Shown: in pieces, positions 6,450 to 13,483 of the stretch
Numbering within the stretch: the first letter of the stretch is position 1
Layout of the letters: every line of letters begins with the position of its first letter
DNA from: an uncultured Peptococcaceae bacterium
GTDB taxonomy: Bacteria; Bacillota; Dehalobacteriia; UBA4068; UBA4997
NCBI GenBank assembly: GCA_947626615.1
Contig: CANQSW010000002.1
Location: 1-27,999, forward strand
Length of the DNA stretch: 27,999 nt
Reading direction: 5' to 3'
Notes under the pieces: model-generated
Told to the model about the DNA's origin: nothing
What the model saw: the letters and a program-made list of their open reading frames with translations, nothing else
Database searches by the model: none
Position numbers and translations under genes: made by a program

Positions 6450-7679
6450 CTACTTATACCGATACGCTACCTCTCGTTTCTCACGTTGCGTATTTTGCTC
6501 GTTCCAATTCATTGTGCGATAATTGAAATAAAGCGTACCGTCTATAGCTTTAACAAATTGCAGGCTACTGCTAGGGGCTGCATGATCGTTGTGAAAGTCA
6601 GCGTGCTCATTTTTCGGAATAAGCTTCGTGAACAAATCAGTGATTTCGCCGGTCTTCAAATTCACCAGTGCAGGCAAATCCGAAAACATATTCGCCTCCT
6701 GCTGATAAGTGAGCAGCATATATTCTCCGTCGCAAAAAGCAAAACCAAAATCGTGTGCCTGCGGCATTGCCGCCAGTAACTCCTGATAATTATATTCAGC
6801 CAGCACCTTGCCAGTTATGCCATCTAACCTTAAAACACGCTCAGTCTCCGGCCACCAAAGATCAGCACCATCTACATAAACATTGAAACGATTACCTACA
6901 GTATAAAAATCCCTAAAAAACACTGAACGGTTATGCTGCCCATCAGGCGTCAACAAAACGCGCCAAATAGTCCACATCTGTGAATCAAATGTATCAAAAT
7001 TCCAATCTAACAACACACAACCACCGGGGATTTCCTGTATATCCCGGATTGTTACAATGCAATTCCAGCCCGAGCCAAAATTATCTCGTAGAAATGCCGC
7101 CATTCCTTGCGGCTGCCCCAGCAAGCGCGTATCACCATCCTCATTCAGTTCGTAAAGTTTAGCCGTGCCAAAATCCAGCGTATAACGTTTATTGTTTTCT
7201 GCATAGTGCGTCGTAGCAAACTGTTTCTTCAGCAGCACCTTTTTCGCAACATTATCCCATTTTACCGCACACATTAAGTTTTCTGCCGCGAAACGGATAG
7301 GTACATAAGTAGTACCATTTATCAACCGCGCAGCAACGGGCATATTGATGACTTTATTCTCGCCCAAATGCTTAATCCGTGCCTGTTTATCTCCAGGGCA
7401 CATTGTAAGTGTCGCGCCGTCTGCCCGCCTGATTGTAATAAGATGGCTAACAGGCTGGTAATCAACCTCTGCAGAGGTCGCCTCAAACAGCAACCTTAAC
7501 GGCACATAAATATTGCCGTCGATATTTCGACCATACCCAAGAGCGCTATCATAACCAGCGCCATCTTTCTCAATCATATATTCAGCCGCAATCACTATGC
7601 TATTTGGTATAAAACAAAAAAACAAAACCAAAAGCAATAGGACGCAACTTATTTTTGAAAGTGTTTTATACCAAAGCAT
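6450..7679 (-). CDS. Secreted protein with copper amine oxidase N-terminal-like (stalk) domain
   Basis: 409 residues. Residues 1-32 form a signal peptide (long hydrophobic core, then IVIAAEY). Residues about 45-155 contain two repeats typical of the copper amine oxidase N-terminal domain: IYVPLRLLFEATSAEVDYQP and TYVPIRFAAENL plus VKWD. In Bacillota this domain marks cell-surface and secreted proteins and does not imply amine oxidase activity. The remaining 250 residues are beta-rich with many Trp and Tyr (WTIWRVLLTPDG, VLRLDGITGKVLAEYNY) and resemble propeller-like repeats; I assign no enzyme function. It starts 15 nt after the upstream secreted-protein gene and ends in a terminator, so the two form one operon under the promoter at 9174-9205. 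Confidence 0.8.
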   Translation of the reverse strand: MLWYKTLSKISCVLLLLVLFFCFIPNSIVIAAEYMIEKDGAGYDSALGYGRNIDGNIYVPLRLLFEATSAEVDYQPVSHLITIRRADGATLTMCPGDKQARIKHLGENKVINMPVAARLINGTTYVPIRFAAENLMCAVKWDNVAKKVLLKKQFATTHYAENNKRYTLDFGTAKLYELNEDGDTRLLGQPQGMAAFLRDNFGSGWNCIVTIRDIQEIPGGCVLLDWNFDTFDSQMWTIWRVLLTPDGQHNRSVFFRDFYTVGNRFNVYVDGADLWWPETERVLRLDGITGKVLAEYNYQELLAAMPQAHDFGFAFCDGEYMLLTYQQEANMFSDLPALVNLKTGEITDLFTKLIPKNEHADFHNDHAAPSSSLQFVKAIDGTLYFNYRTMNWNEQNTQREKREVAYRYK

Positions 7680-7694
7680 CAGCCCTCACACCTT

Positions 7695-9029
7695 TTAACT
7701 AAAATTTACTTTACCTTGAATCTCACCGTCATCCTTATGTGTAATACGTGCGTGATATTCTGTTATTTCACCACTTTTGGTACTCCAAGTTGCGGTCTTG
7801 GTGCCAATTTTAACTCCACTATAGTTCATTTCAATTCTAGGTGCTGAAGAATTAGAGGGCGCAGGAAAATTCTTAGAACCAGTTATCGTTGTCAGAACCT
7901 TCCATTTTACGGTTACATTAACGCCAGTACCAGCTTCAGATATACACATTATATTTCCTTCACGAGGATTAATTCTAGTACCTTTTACAGTTAACCGAAT
8001 TTTTGATATATTATTGTTATTATAACTAGGAACAGTTTTATATGCAGTTATAGTTATGGGAGATGTCATTCCATATGCAGCCTTCTGCCCTAATTCGTCT
8101 TTTACATAACCAACATTTTCGACTTTTGGATCCGCAGAATAAAGCATATATACTTTATCATTTTGATTTACTTTTAGATATGGTTTCCAACCCTTATCAT
8201 CTGGGGAATATAACAAGCCCATATCTGTTATGAGATCCATATTATTATATCTTCCTTTAAACCCAACATAATGATAATAACCATAACTCGAATTAGCAAC
8301 ACCATTTACCGTTTTATCAACATTCAAAGGAGGACAATTTGTAATAATCGCGGTCAAATATTGTCCATCTTCGTTAGCAAATTGACGAATGCCCATGCCT
8401 TGTTCAAATCCCTCAGGTGCAGTACTTTGGGTCGATACTATATCATTAACCGATAATTCTTCATTATTATCCAAAGCTATATTCTCAAAGATATCCACCT
8501 GTGTAACATAAAAATCATCAACATTGGCATTATTACGAGTATTAGCAGTATCTGCGCCACAAGATATTTGAATATAGCCGTCAGTATATTGATACAAAAT
8601 AAAGTCAGGAACTGTCTCATCCTTGGCTGAAATTATTGCCATTTCCTGTTTAATAGCATTATTAGCCATATTAACAAAGTTTGTTATCTCTGTTGTAGTT
8701 ATATTATTAACAGTTGTATACACATCAACCGTTCCTTTATCAAAAGTGGCTATATAATGGATTTCATCATCATTTTGACCGTTTTTTTCATTAGGCAATA
8801 ATAAATTATAGTCATCATCCACCACTTCCAAGGAACTAATTTCTGCTGGCTCAAAAGTTATATCATTAATAATTGAAATATTATCAATTCCAACTTCCGC
8901 ATTTACCTGCAAATCCTGACCTATACTATATTGGTTAGTGAATATTTCCTCCGCTGCCCAAGTCGGCATAGCAATCCCCAAGCACATGACCAATGAAAGG
9001 ATCATTGCTAATAAAGTTCTCTTTTTCAT
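7695..9029 (-). CDS. Large secreted protein of unknown function
   Basis: The ATG at 9029 (MKKRTLLAMIL) follows AAGGAGG at about 8 nt, giving 444 residues; the six codons upstream in frame are unlikely to be used. Residues 1-26 are a clear signal peptide ending in PTWAAEE. The mature part is acidic, rich in Asn and Thr, and predicted to be mostly beta strand. A segment near residues 245-290 (YYHYVGFKGRYNN, then GLLYSPDDKGWKPYLKV) recalls secreted proteins of the Bacillus YrpD kind, but this is a weak, by-eye resemblance. No LPXTG motif or C-terminal membrane anchor is seen, so it is probably released or loosely wall-bound. It is the first gene after the ECF-type motif copy 2 and its leader. 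Confidence 0.75.
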   Translation of the reverse strand: MKKRTLLAMILSLVMCLGIAMPTWAAEEIFTNQYSIGQDLQVNAEVGIDNISIINDITFEPAEISSLEVVDDDYNLLLPNEKNGQNDDEIHYIATFDKGTVDVYTTVNNITTTEITNFVNMANNAIKQEMAIISAKDETVPDFILYQYTDGYIQISCGADTANTRNNANVDDFYVTQVDIFENIALDNNEELSVNDIVSTQSTAPEGFEQGMGIRQFANEDGQYLTAIITNCPPLNVDKTVNGVANSSYGYYHYVGFKGRYNNMDLITDMGLLYSPDDKGWKPYLKVNQNDKVYMLYSADPKVENVGYVKDELGQKAAYGMTSPITITAYKTVPSYNNNNISKIRLTVKGTRINPREGNIMCISEAGTGVNVTVKWKVLTTITGSKNFPAPSNSSAPRIEMNYSGVKIGTKTATWSTKSGEITEYHARITHKDDGEIQGKVNFS

Positions 9030-9056
9030 ACAAGAAACCTCCTTCAAAAATGTAAA

Positions 9057-9212
9057 TAGTAACGATAAACATGGCTGATCTGCTCGGCAATCTAAGCATT
9101 CTTACCCCCGAAGCTCCTTTCTGCCCCTAATATGATTTCTGGGCAAAATCCTGCCTTTATTTACCGTTCTAACTATATATTCCAAAACAAGTGCTTTTGG
9201 TTACATTTTTTT
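9057..9212 (-). repeat. Duplicated promoter-leader unit, copy A
   Basis: This stretch and 10632-10788 are diverged direct copies. Shared blocks on the plus strand include TAGTAACGATAAACAT, ATATGATTTCTG, GCAAAAT, CTGCCTTTATTTA and CTATATATTCCAAAACAAG, in the same order and at similar distances. The unit contains an ECF-type promoter and most of the 5' leader. AACGATAAA (9061-9069) can pair with TTTACCGTT (9160-9168) with one G-U pair. GGGCA/TGCC forms a small inner hairpin. Confidence 0.7.
9174..9205 (-). promoter_or_regulatory. ECF-type promoter motif, copy 2
   Basis: TGTAACCAAA starts at 9205 on the minus strand, CTT and GGAAT follow at the conserved spacing, and TATA is at 9174-9177. An A9 tract lies upstream. 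It drives the operon 9029-6450 through a leader of about 145 nt. Confidence 0.7.
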
Positions 9213-9252
9213 TTGATAATTTTTGCAAAAAAGTTTATCATAATAACAAAAA

Positions 9253-9282
9253 GGCAGATAGACCGTTAATGGCCTATCTGCC
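9253..9282 (-). terminator. Terminator of the 10559-9341 operon
   Basis: GGCAGATAG (9253-9261) pairs with CTATCTGCC (9274-9282), extended by an inner CC/GG. On the minus strand it is followed by TTTTTGTTATT. It lies about 60 nt after the stop of the gene at 9341 and just before promoter copy 2. Confidence 0.8.
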
Positions 9283-9340
9283 CTTAAAAACTCAGACAAC
9301 AGTCTGCACATCACACAGCTTCGGCAGTCGGTTTTTCAAA

Positions 9341-9991
9341 TTATTTCGCCACTTCTACTTTTGCTGCGGCCACCAACCCGTCGACATATTCTTCCCAAGC
9401 TGCATCAAACAATTCTTTGTTATCAGCAGTTTTATCACTCTGCATTGTCTTAAAGTATTCCTGTAACGCGGTCGAAGCGCTGATTTGACGATATTCCTCA
9501 GCAGCCATATCCCAGTATTCCTCCTCGGTCACACCAAGCCCCTCAATATATGCGTTGATGTAATCCATCATCTGCTGCGCAGATGCCCTTTCCGCTTCGT
9601 TATCACTTTGCAGCATCTGCTCTGCCTGCGCCATAATATCAAGGTTGATCTGCTTTGCCTCTTCACGACTCATCACCAAATCAAGTTTTTCCGCCTCGCA
9701 GAAAATGACCCGCTGGCGCACCAGTTCGTCAATCATCTGCTGCTCATCATCGGGCAGACCCAAAAAATCTTTTTTAAGCTTTAACAAATCAATATCTTTT
9801 TGCGTTATTACAATTTCACCCTCATCGGTCTGTGCTTCTGCCGATAAATCATTCTGCAAAACCTTGGCCGTCTTCTGTCCTAGTCCAAAAAAGTCATATT
9901 GTCCGGAGTTTGCCCAAACTACACAAGCAACGCCAAGCGCTAATACCAAAACCATACACAAAAACACCGATGTAAGCATTTTCTTATTCAT
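9341..9991 (-). CDS. Secreted or membrane-anchored SurA/PrsA-N-like protein
   Basis: 216 residues; the ATG follows AAGGAAG at about 7 nt. Residues 7-28 are one hydrophobic segment, an uncleaved anchor or signal peptide. Residues about 60-185 resemble the N-terminal helical domain of SurA/PrsA-type folding factors: EIVITQKDIDLLKLKK, then DDEQQMIDELVRQRVIFCEA and MSREEAKQINLDIMAQAEQM. No parvulin isomerase domain follows. A chaperone-like role for exported proteins is plausible given four secreted neighbours, but it is inferred only from this similarity. It starts 46 nt after the preceding secreted-protein gene and is followed by a terminator. Confidence 0.7.
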   Translation of the reverse strand: MNKKMLTSVFLCMVLVLALGVACVVWANSGQYDFFGLGQKTAKVLQNDLSAEAQTDEGEIVITQKDIDLLKLKKDFLGLPDDEQQMIDELVRQRVIFCEAEKLDLVMSREEAKQINLDIMAQAEQMLQSDNEAERASAQQMMDYINAYIEGLGVTEEEYWDMAAEEYRQISASTALQEYFKTMQSDKTADNKELFDAAWEEYVDGLVAAAKVEVAK

Positions 9992-10037
9992 ATTTACACT
10001 TCCTTATTAAAATAAATATTAAAAATCAGACATTGCT

Positions 10038-10559
10038 TTATTTTGTGTTAACCGTAAATGATGTAACAATATCATTATATGCTGTAGGAACACAATCTGG
10101 GGTTAAAAGTATTGAGCCTGTACCGGAAATGGTATATGTGGAGTTCTTTGTTTTCCAAATATTAAAATTTTTATATTTATTCGTCCAAACCCAACCTGGC
10201 GAAACAAGAACATTGCCGTCATAAGTCAAAGAAGAATACTCTGTACCGTCAATGCCAACAGAATTTGCATTAACGCTTACAACATCCCAAAACCCGCTTG
10301 GACCCTCATCAGCCTTGACAAAAACATTGATTTTATTAATCGTATGAGAATTATCTGCGTTTAATGTATAATAGTCTGATACATTTACTGTCAAAACATG
10401 AACAGCAGGCACAGGGATTTCATTAAAATACACAAAAGAGATTTTATGATTTTCGTTAGAATACGCAACTTCTGCATAAGATAATTTAGGAAAGAACAAT
10501 AGCATTATACAACAACACAATACAATGGCCATACAATTTTGATATATATTTCTACACAT
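10038..10559 (-). CDS. Small secreted protein of unknown function
   Basis: 173 residues. The N-terminus (MCRNIYQNCMAIVLCCCIML, then a cleavage-like LSYAE) is a signal peptide unusually rich in Cys. The mature part is short, beta-rich, with many Asn, Ser, Thr and Tyr; it ends in FTVNTK and has no anchor. I recognise no domain. GAAAGGG lies about 10 nt upstream of the ATG. It is the first gene after promoter copy 3, with a leader of about 190 nt, and is followed by the SurA-N-like gene. Confidence 0.7.
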   Translation of the reverse strand: MCRNIYQNCMAIVLCCCIMLLFFPKLSYAEVAYSNENHKISFVYFNEIPVPAVHVLTVNVSDYYTLNADNSHTINKINVFVKADEGPSGFWDVVSVNANSVGIDGTEYSSLTYDGNVLVSPGWVWTNKYKNFNIWKTKNSTYTISGTGSILLTPDCVPTAYNDIVTSFTVNTK

Positions 10560-10631
10560 ACAAAAACAACCCTTTCTATCATAATTTAATATAAAAGCTC
10601 GCTCAACATTTTGTACATCACCCAGCTTTAT

Positions 10632-10788
10632 TAGTAACGATAAACATAGCTGATTTTGCTTCGCAATCCGAGCATTTCAACCTCTATACTCCTCCTGCCT
10701 ACAATATGATTTCTGAGCAAAATTCTGCCTTTATTTATCGTTCTACCTATATATTCCAAAACAAGCGTGTTTGGTTACATTTTTTTGC
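10632..10788 (-). repeat. Duplicated promoter-leader unit, copy B
   Basis: Second copy of the unit at 9057-9212. AACGATAAA (10636-10644) pairs perfectly with TTTATCGTT (10734-10742). Where this copy has an A-T pair, copy A has G-U, so pairing is kept despite the change. GGCA/TGCT forms the same inner hairpin as in copy A, again with a G-U change. Confidence 0.7.
10748..10779 (-). promoter_or_regulatory. ECF-type promoter motif, copy 3
   Basis: TGTAACCAAA starts at 10779 on the minus strand, with CTT, GGAAT and TATA (10748-10751) at the conserved spacing, and an A7 tract just upstream. It drives the operon 10559-9341. Confidence 0.7.
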
Positions 10789-10821
10789 AAATTTTTTTGT
10801 TTTTTTTCTTGTACATAATAA

Positions 10822-10877
10822 AAAAGAGCCATTTGGTCAATGGATCAGACAAAGCCCATTGCCTATATGGCTCTTTT
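10822..10877 (-). terminator. Terminator of the anti-sigma operon
   Basis: AAAAGAGCCAT pairs with ATGGCTCTTTT, and an inner stem CAATGG/CCATTG extends it. On the minus strand TTTTTTATT follows. It lies 39 nt after the stop of the gene at 10916 and just before promoter copy 3. Confidence 0.8.
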
Positions 10878-10915
10878 CGGTCATGTTATAGCTCACACAA
10901 AAACACATCGGGTAT

Positions 10916-11362
10916 TTATTTGGCTTTTACATAATCTGTAATGAAAGTATCGGTATCATAGCCGCCTTTCTCGGCATAAAAATATACTTTGGCGCGATAC
11001 TGATAACCGCTGGTAACATTTTCGGTAATGCTGCTCTTGTATGTCATAACTTTGCCATTTAACATATTATCATAATCTTCATAACTATAAGTTCCAAATT
11101 CCGTCCAAGGCTTAGACGCACTTGTCCTCTCCTGCAAAACAATGGTTTTCGCACCCAGCTTCGTCATAACATCGTTTGCCGTAACCGAAAAATGTACCGT
11201 TACTTTGCCGGTAGAAGGACTTTCAACATAAGCATTGTCTGAAAAAATATATCCGCTGGCAAAGGGTAGATTGGGCAAGCGTATTGCTGCATTTGCTATC
11301 ACCGTCGTCATTATCGGAATAACCAAAACAACAGTCATAATTAAGGCAAACTTTTTTTTCAT
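10916..11362 (-). CDS. Small secreted beta-rich protein
   Basis: 148 residues. The signal peptide MKKKFALIMTVVLVIPIMTT ends at about residue 25 (IANAA). The mature domain (GKVTVHFSVTAND, then KTIVLQERTSASKPWTEFGT and SGYQYRAKVYFYAEKGGYDT) reads like a single small beta-sandwich of the kind found in short secreted proteins of Clostridia. I think it belongs with the DUF6147-type proteins but could not test this. It starts 6 nt after the anti-sigma-like gene, so it is co-expressed under promoter copy 4. It might be a ligand or partner of that gene's external domain; this is speculation from position. Confidence 0.75.
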   Translation of the reverse strand: MKKKFALIMTVVLVIPIMTTVIANAAIRLPNLPFASGYIFSDNAYVESPSTGKVTVHFSVTANDVMTKLGAKTIVLQERTSASKPWTEFGTYSYEDYDNMLNGKVMTYKSSITENVTSGYQYRAKVYFYAEKGGYDTDTFITDYVKAK

Positions 11363-11368
11363 TATGAA

Positions 11369-12247
11369 TCACTCCTCATAGATGGAATCAATAATTTTTA
11401 TTGCTTCTTTCTCGGTAAACTGGCCGTTTATCGAACATTCCGCATTCAGATTTTGCCACACTATTGCACGGCAATTAACATTACAAATAATATAATGATC
11501 AATACCATTAACTGTATGTAGGATAACTTTAGCGTCATCCTTTTGATATATTTTTGCAGAAACATCTCCTGTTAAATGACAGACGATATTTAATGACAGA
11601 TTTTCTTCTTCATCATCGACTGTTCGCGTATACAGGGAAGCAAACTCGATTATCGAATCATCTTCCCATGTGTCAAGGCTGACAAACTCATATCCTTCCG
11701 GCAGCCATGTAGGAGTAACCTGTTCAACAATACCATATGCGTCCAGGCTTGCCTGCAAATCAACTGTTGGGTTAGCATTAGTCGGCTCAAACCAAAGAAT
11801 ATCGTCCGTCCATTTGGCGACAGTTTGCCAAGGATTATAGCCAAACGCCGCAGCAGTTACCGTGCCGGTAAGCAACAGCACAAATACTGCCGCCACTGCC
11901 ACCCCCATACGCCGCAGCCAGCCAACCCAAGCCTTAGGTTTATTATACTGCACGGGGTTAGAGGCTTCTTCATCAGCAAAATCATATGCCGTTTCGCCTT
12001 TTTCCGCCAAGGGATAATAATACTCAAAAAATTCGGCCTTAGCTGTGGCAACATCCTTCTTGGGATATGTATGCGCGGCCTTGCGGCGTTCTGCCAACAG
12101 ATCAGTGATGTAAATGATTGCCTCTATGTCCATCTGCTCAGCTTCAGGAGCATCAACATCAGCTGCCAAAAAGGCTTCCAAAACATCAGTAGGCATATCG
12201 TCGAATCGCGAATAATTTTGATGCTCATTGTTTTCGACTTTCAACAC
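11369..12247 (-). CDS. Membrane anti-sigma factor-like protein with DUF4367-like outer domain
   Basis: 292 residues with one membrane span. The N-terminal 110 residues are cytoplasmic, acidic and helical (DMPTDVLEAFLAADVDAPEA and a following ITDLLAERRK). Residues about 114-134 are the membrane helix. The outer part (about 140-292) contains TPTWLPEGYEFVSLD and ends in KEAIKIIDSIYEE, which matches the DUF4367 type found in Bacillota anti-sigma-like proteins. The start is GTG 12247 or TTG 12244; AAGGAGGT precedes both. An ECF sigma gene lies immediately upstream, so the likely role is to hold that sigma factor at the membrane until an external signal arrives. No zinc-binding HxxxCxxC motif is visible, so contact must be of another type. 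Confidence 0.75.
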   Translation of the reverse strand: MLKVENNEHQNYSRFDDMPTDVLEAFLAADVDAPEAEQMDIEAIIYITDLLAERRKAAHTYPKKDVATAKAEFFEYYYPLAEKGETAYDFADEEASNPVQYNKPKAWVGWLRRMGVAVAAVFVLLLTGTVTAAAFGYNPWQTVAKWTDDILWFEPTNANPTVDLQASLDAYGIVEQVTPTWLPEGYEFVSLDTWEDDSIIEFASLYTRTVDDEEENLSLNIVCHLTGDVSAKIYQKDDAKVILHTVNGIDHYIICNVNCRAIVWQNLNAECSINGQFTEKEAIKIIDSIYEE

Positions 12248-12268
12248 TTCCCTAACCTCCTTTCACTA

Positions 12269-12300
12269 TATATATTCCATTTCAAGTCCATTTGGTTACA
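12269..12300 (-). promoter_or_regulatory. ECF-type promoter motif, copy 4, before the anti-sigma gene
   Basis: TGTAACCAAA starts at 12300 on the minus strand; CTT, GGAAT and TATA (12269-12272) follow at the conserved spacing, and an A-tract lies upstream. It sits in the gap between the sigma gene stop (12317) and the anti-sigma start (12247). The leader is very short, about 20 nt. Confidence 0.7.
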
Positions 12301-12316
12301 TTTTTTTTTAACTTTT

Positions 12317-12832
12317 TTAATTTTTTTTATTTTCCTTCTCCAATATAGCCCTGAATCGCAGTTTTACCCGGCGTATTCTCTGTTTACAGGCGCTCATTGC
12401 AAGACCATATTCATCAGCGAGTTCTTTTAGTGAATAGCCCTCTATAACAAATTTACGCAGCAATTCATAATCCTTATCTTGCGTCAAATTTTCATACCAA
12501 AATTCTGGTTGGCTGTCATAGAATGCGACCTGCTCATAGCCACCTACGTCCTCCCTAAATGATATAGCTGACATACTTCGCAAAAATTCCTTTTTGTTTC
12601 TTTGGATATGTAGAATAACATTACGCAAAACCAAAATAAGCCAGCCCCTCGGATTGGAACTGGCTAACAAATCATCTATTTTAATACAAGCTATACAAAA
12701 AGTTTCCTGTACTGCTTCTTCAGCCAAAGCGGTATTGTGCAAGGAAGCTTCGGCGTAAAGACGCATAGTATCAAAAAACTCATCGTATAAGCCGGAAATA
12801 ATTTCCTCTTTTTTCTTATCCATATGATTCAC
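12317..12832 (-). CDS. ECF-type RNA polymerase sigma factor
   Basis: 171 residues from the GTG at 12832, or 168 from the ATG at 12823; neither has a strong ribosome site. Region 2 covers about residues 15-80 (AEEAVQETFCIACIKIDDLL, then NPRGWLILVLRNVILH). Region 4 covers about 120-165 (YSLKELADEYGLAMSACKQR). There is no region 3, as in ECF sigma factors. It follows an XRE-type gene by 19 nt and precedes the anti-sigma-like gene. The four matching promoter motifs in the cargo are its probable targets. No copy of the motif lies upstream of this gene or of the XRE gene, so it appears not to activate itself. Confidence 0.88.
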   Translation of the reverse strand: MNHMDKKKEEIISGLYDEFFDTMRLYAEASLHNTALAEEAVQETFCIACIKIDDLLASSNPRGWLILVLRNVILHIQRNKKEFLRSMSAISFREDVGGYEQVAFYDSQPEFWYENLTQDKDYELLRKFVIEGYSLKELADEYGLAMSACKQRIRRVKLRFRAILEKENKKN

Positions 12833-12850
12833 TTGTCCATATCAACTTAT

Positions 12851-13204
12851 TTACTCGTTAATTCTATCACGATTTCGAGCATTTTCCAACTCTTTTAACA
12901 AAATAGTCAGCACCTTTTCAGCGGCGTCAATATCTGAATCAGATTTGTCATGCAAAATATGGATAATATTATTAATTTTTGTGGTATCAGTTCTTTTAAA
13001 CAGCAAGCTATCAACACTTACATTAAGACAATCTGCCAATCGAGATAAAACATCTATCCCCATCAAACGCTTGCCGGATTCCAGTTTCGCATAAAAAGAT
13101 TGACTGATGCCTACCATTTCAGCCAAAGCCTCTTGTGACAGATTACTTTTCTGGCGATAAAACAATAAATTGTTTGCCAATGTCTGTTTCAAATCATTAT
13201 CCAT
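12851..13204 (-). CDS. XRE-family transcriptional regulator
   Basis: 117 residues. Residues 8-62 are a helix-turn-helix of the Cro/CI type (LANNLLFYRQKSNLSQEALA, then MVGISQSFYAKLESGKRLMG). The C-terminal 45 residues are helical (DAAEKVLTILLKELE), probably for dimerisation. AGGTG lies about 7 nt before the ATG. The ECF sigma gene starts 19 nt downstream on the same strand, so the regulator likely controls its own transcription and that of the sigma factor. The inducing signal is not visible. Confidence 0.85.
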   Translation of the reverse strand: MDNDLKQTLANNLLFYRQKSNLSQEALAEMVGISQSFYAKLESGKRLMGIDVLSRLADCLNVSVDSLLFKRTDTTKINNIIHILHDKSDSDIDAAEKVLTILLKELENARNRDRINE

Positions 13205-13234
13205 AATGTCACACCTAATACTTTAATTGTTTAT

Positions 13235-13263
13235 ATTATACATTTTTCCCCATTAAGCTTAGA
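13235..13263 (-). promoter_or_regulatory. Possible promoter of the XRE-sigma operon
   Basis: A perfect TATAAT (minus strand, 13235-13240) lies about 30 nt before the XRE start codon. The hexamer 17 nt upstream is TCTAAG, a poor -35, so the promoter may be weak or activator-dependent. Confidence 0.35.
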
Positions 13264-13310
13264 ATGGACATTTGGGACTAATTTTAATGACTTATATAGT
13301 GAGTATTGTT

Positions 13311-13445
13311 TTAGACTATTCTTTTTATTTGCCAAAATCCCCCATATTGCTTACGTACCATAAAGTATTTATCAATATAAATTAACTCTTTCGCAACACC
13401 ACATTTTCCCTTTTTCAGCAGTTTATACGCATTGTTCAAGTCCAT
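13311..13445 (-). CDS. Small 44-residue protein downstream of the CHAP hydrolase
   Basis: The frame begins MDLNNAYKLLKKGKCGVAKE and ends FMVRKQYGGFWQIKRIV, 44 residues, ATG at 13445 and TAA at 13311. Codon use is protein-like and the peptide has an orderly basic/aromatic pattern. The start is 39 nt after the CHAP gene stop; a hairpin at 13453-13478 lies between them and contains the only weak ribosome-site-like bases. I recognise no family. It may be the last gene of the transfer operon. Confidence 0.5.
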   Translation of the reverse strand: MDLNNAYKLLKKGKCGVAKELIYIDKYFMVRKQYGGFWQIKRIV

Positions 13446-13452
13446 ATGTATC

Positions 13453-13478
13453 AGGCCGCCCTTTTCACAGGGCGGCCT
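13453..13478 (-). terminator. Strong hairpin after the CHAP hydrolase gene
   Basis: AGGCCGCCC and GGGCGGCCT form a perfect 9-bp GC-rich stem around an 8-nt loop, 5 nt after the stop at 13484. Neither strand has a good U-tract after it, so it may act as an mRNA-end stabiliser or a weak terminator. Confidence 0.45.
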
Positions 13479-13483
13479 AAACT

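Noticed and set aside
9057..10788. Known riboswitch class for the duplicated leaders
   Set aside because: I compared them by eye with c-di-GMP, SAM, fluoride, ZTP and guanidine types and found no diagnostic core.
12317..12832. Own ECF-type promoter upstream of the sigma gene
   Set aside because: No match to the four-copy motif between 12833 and 13310.
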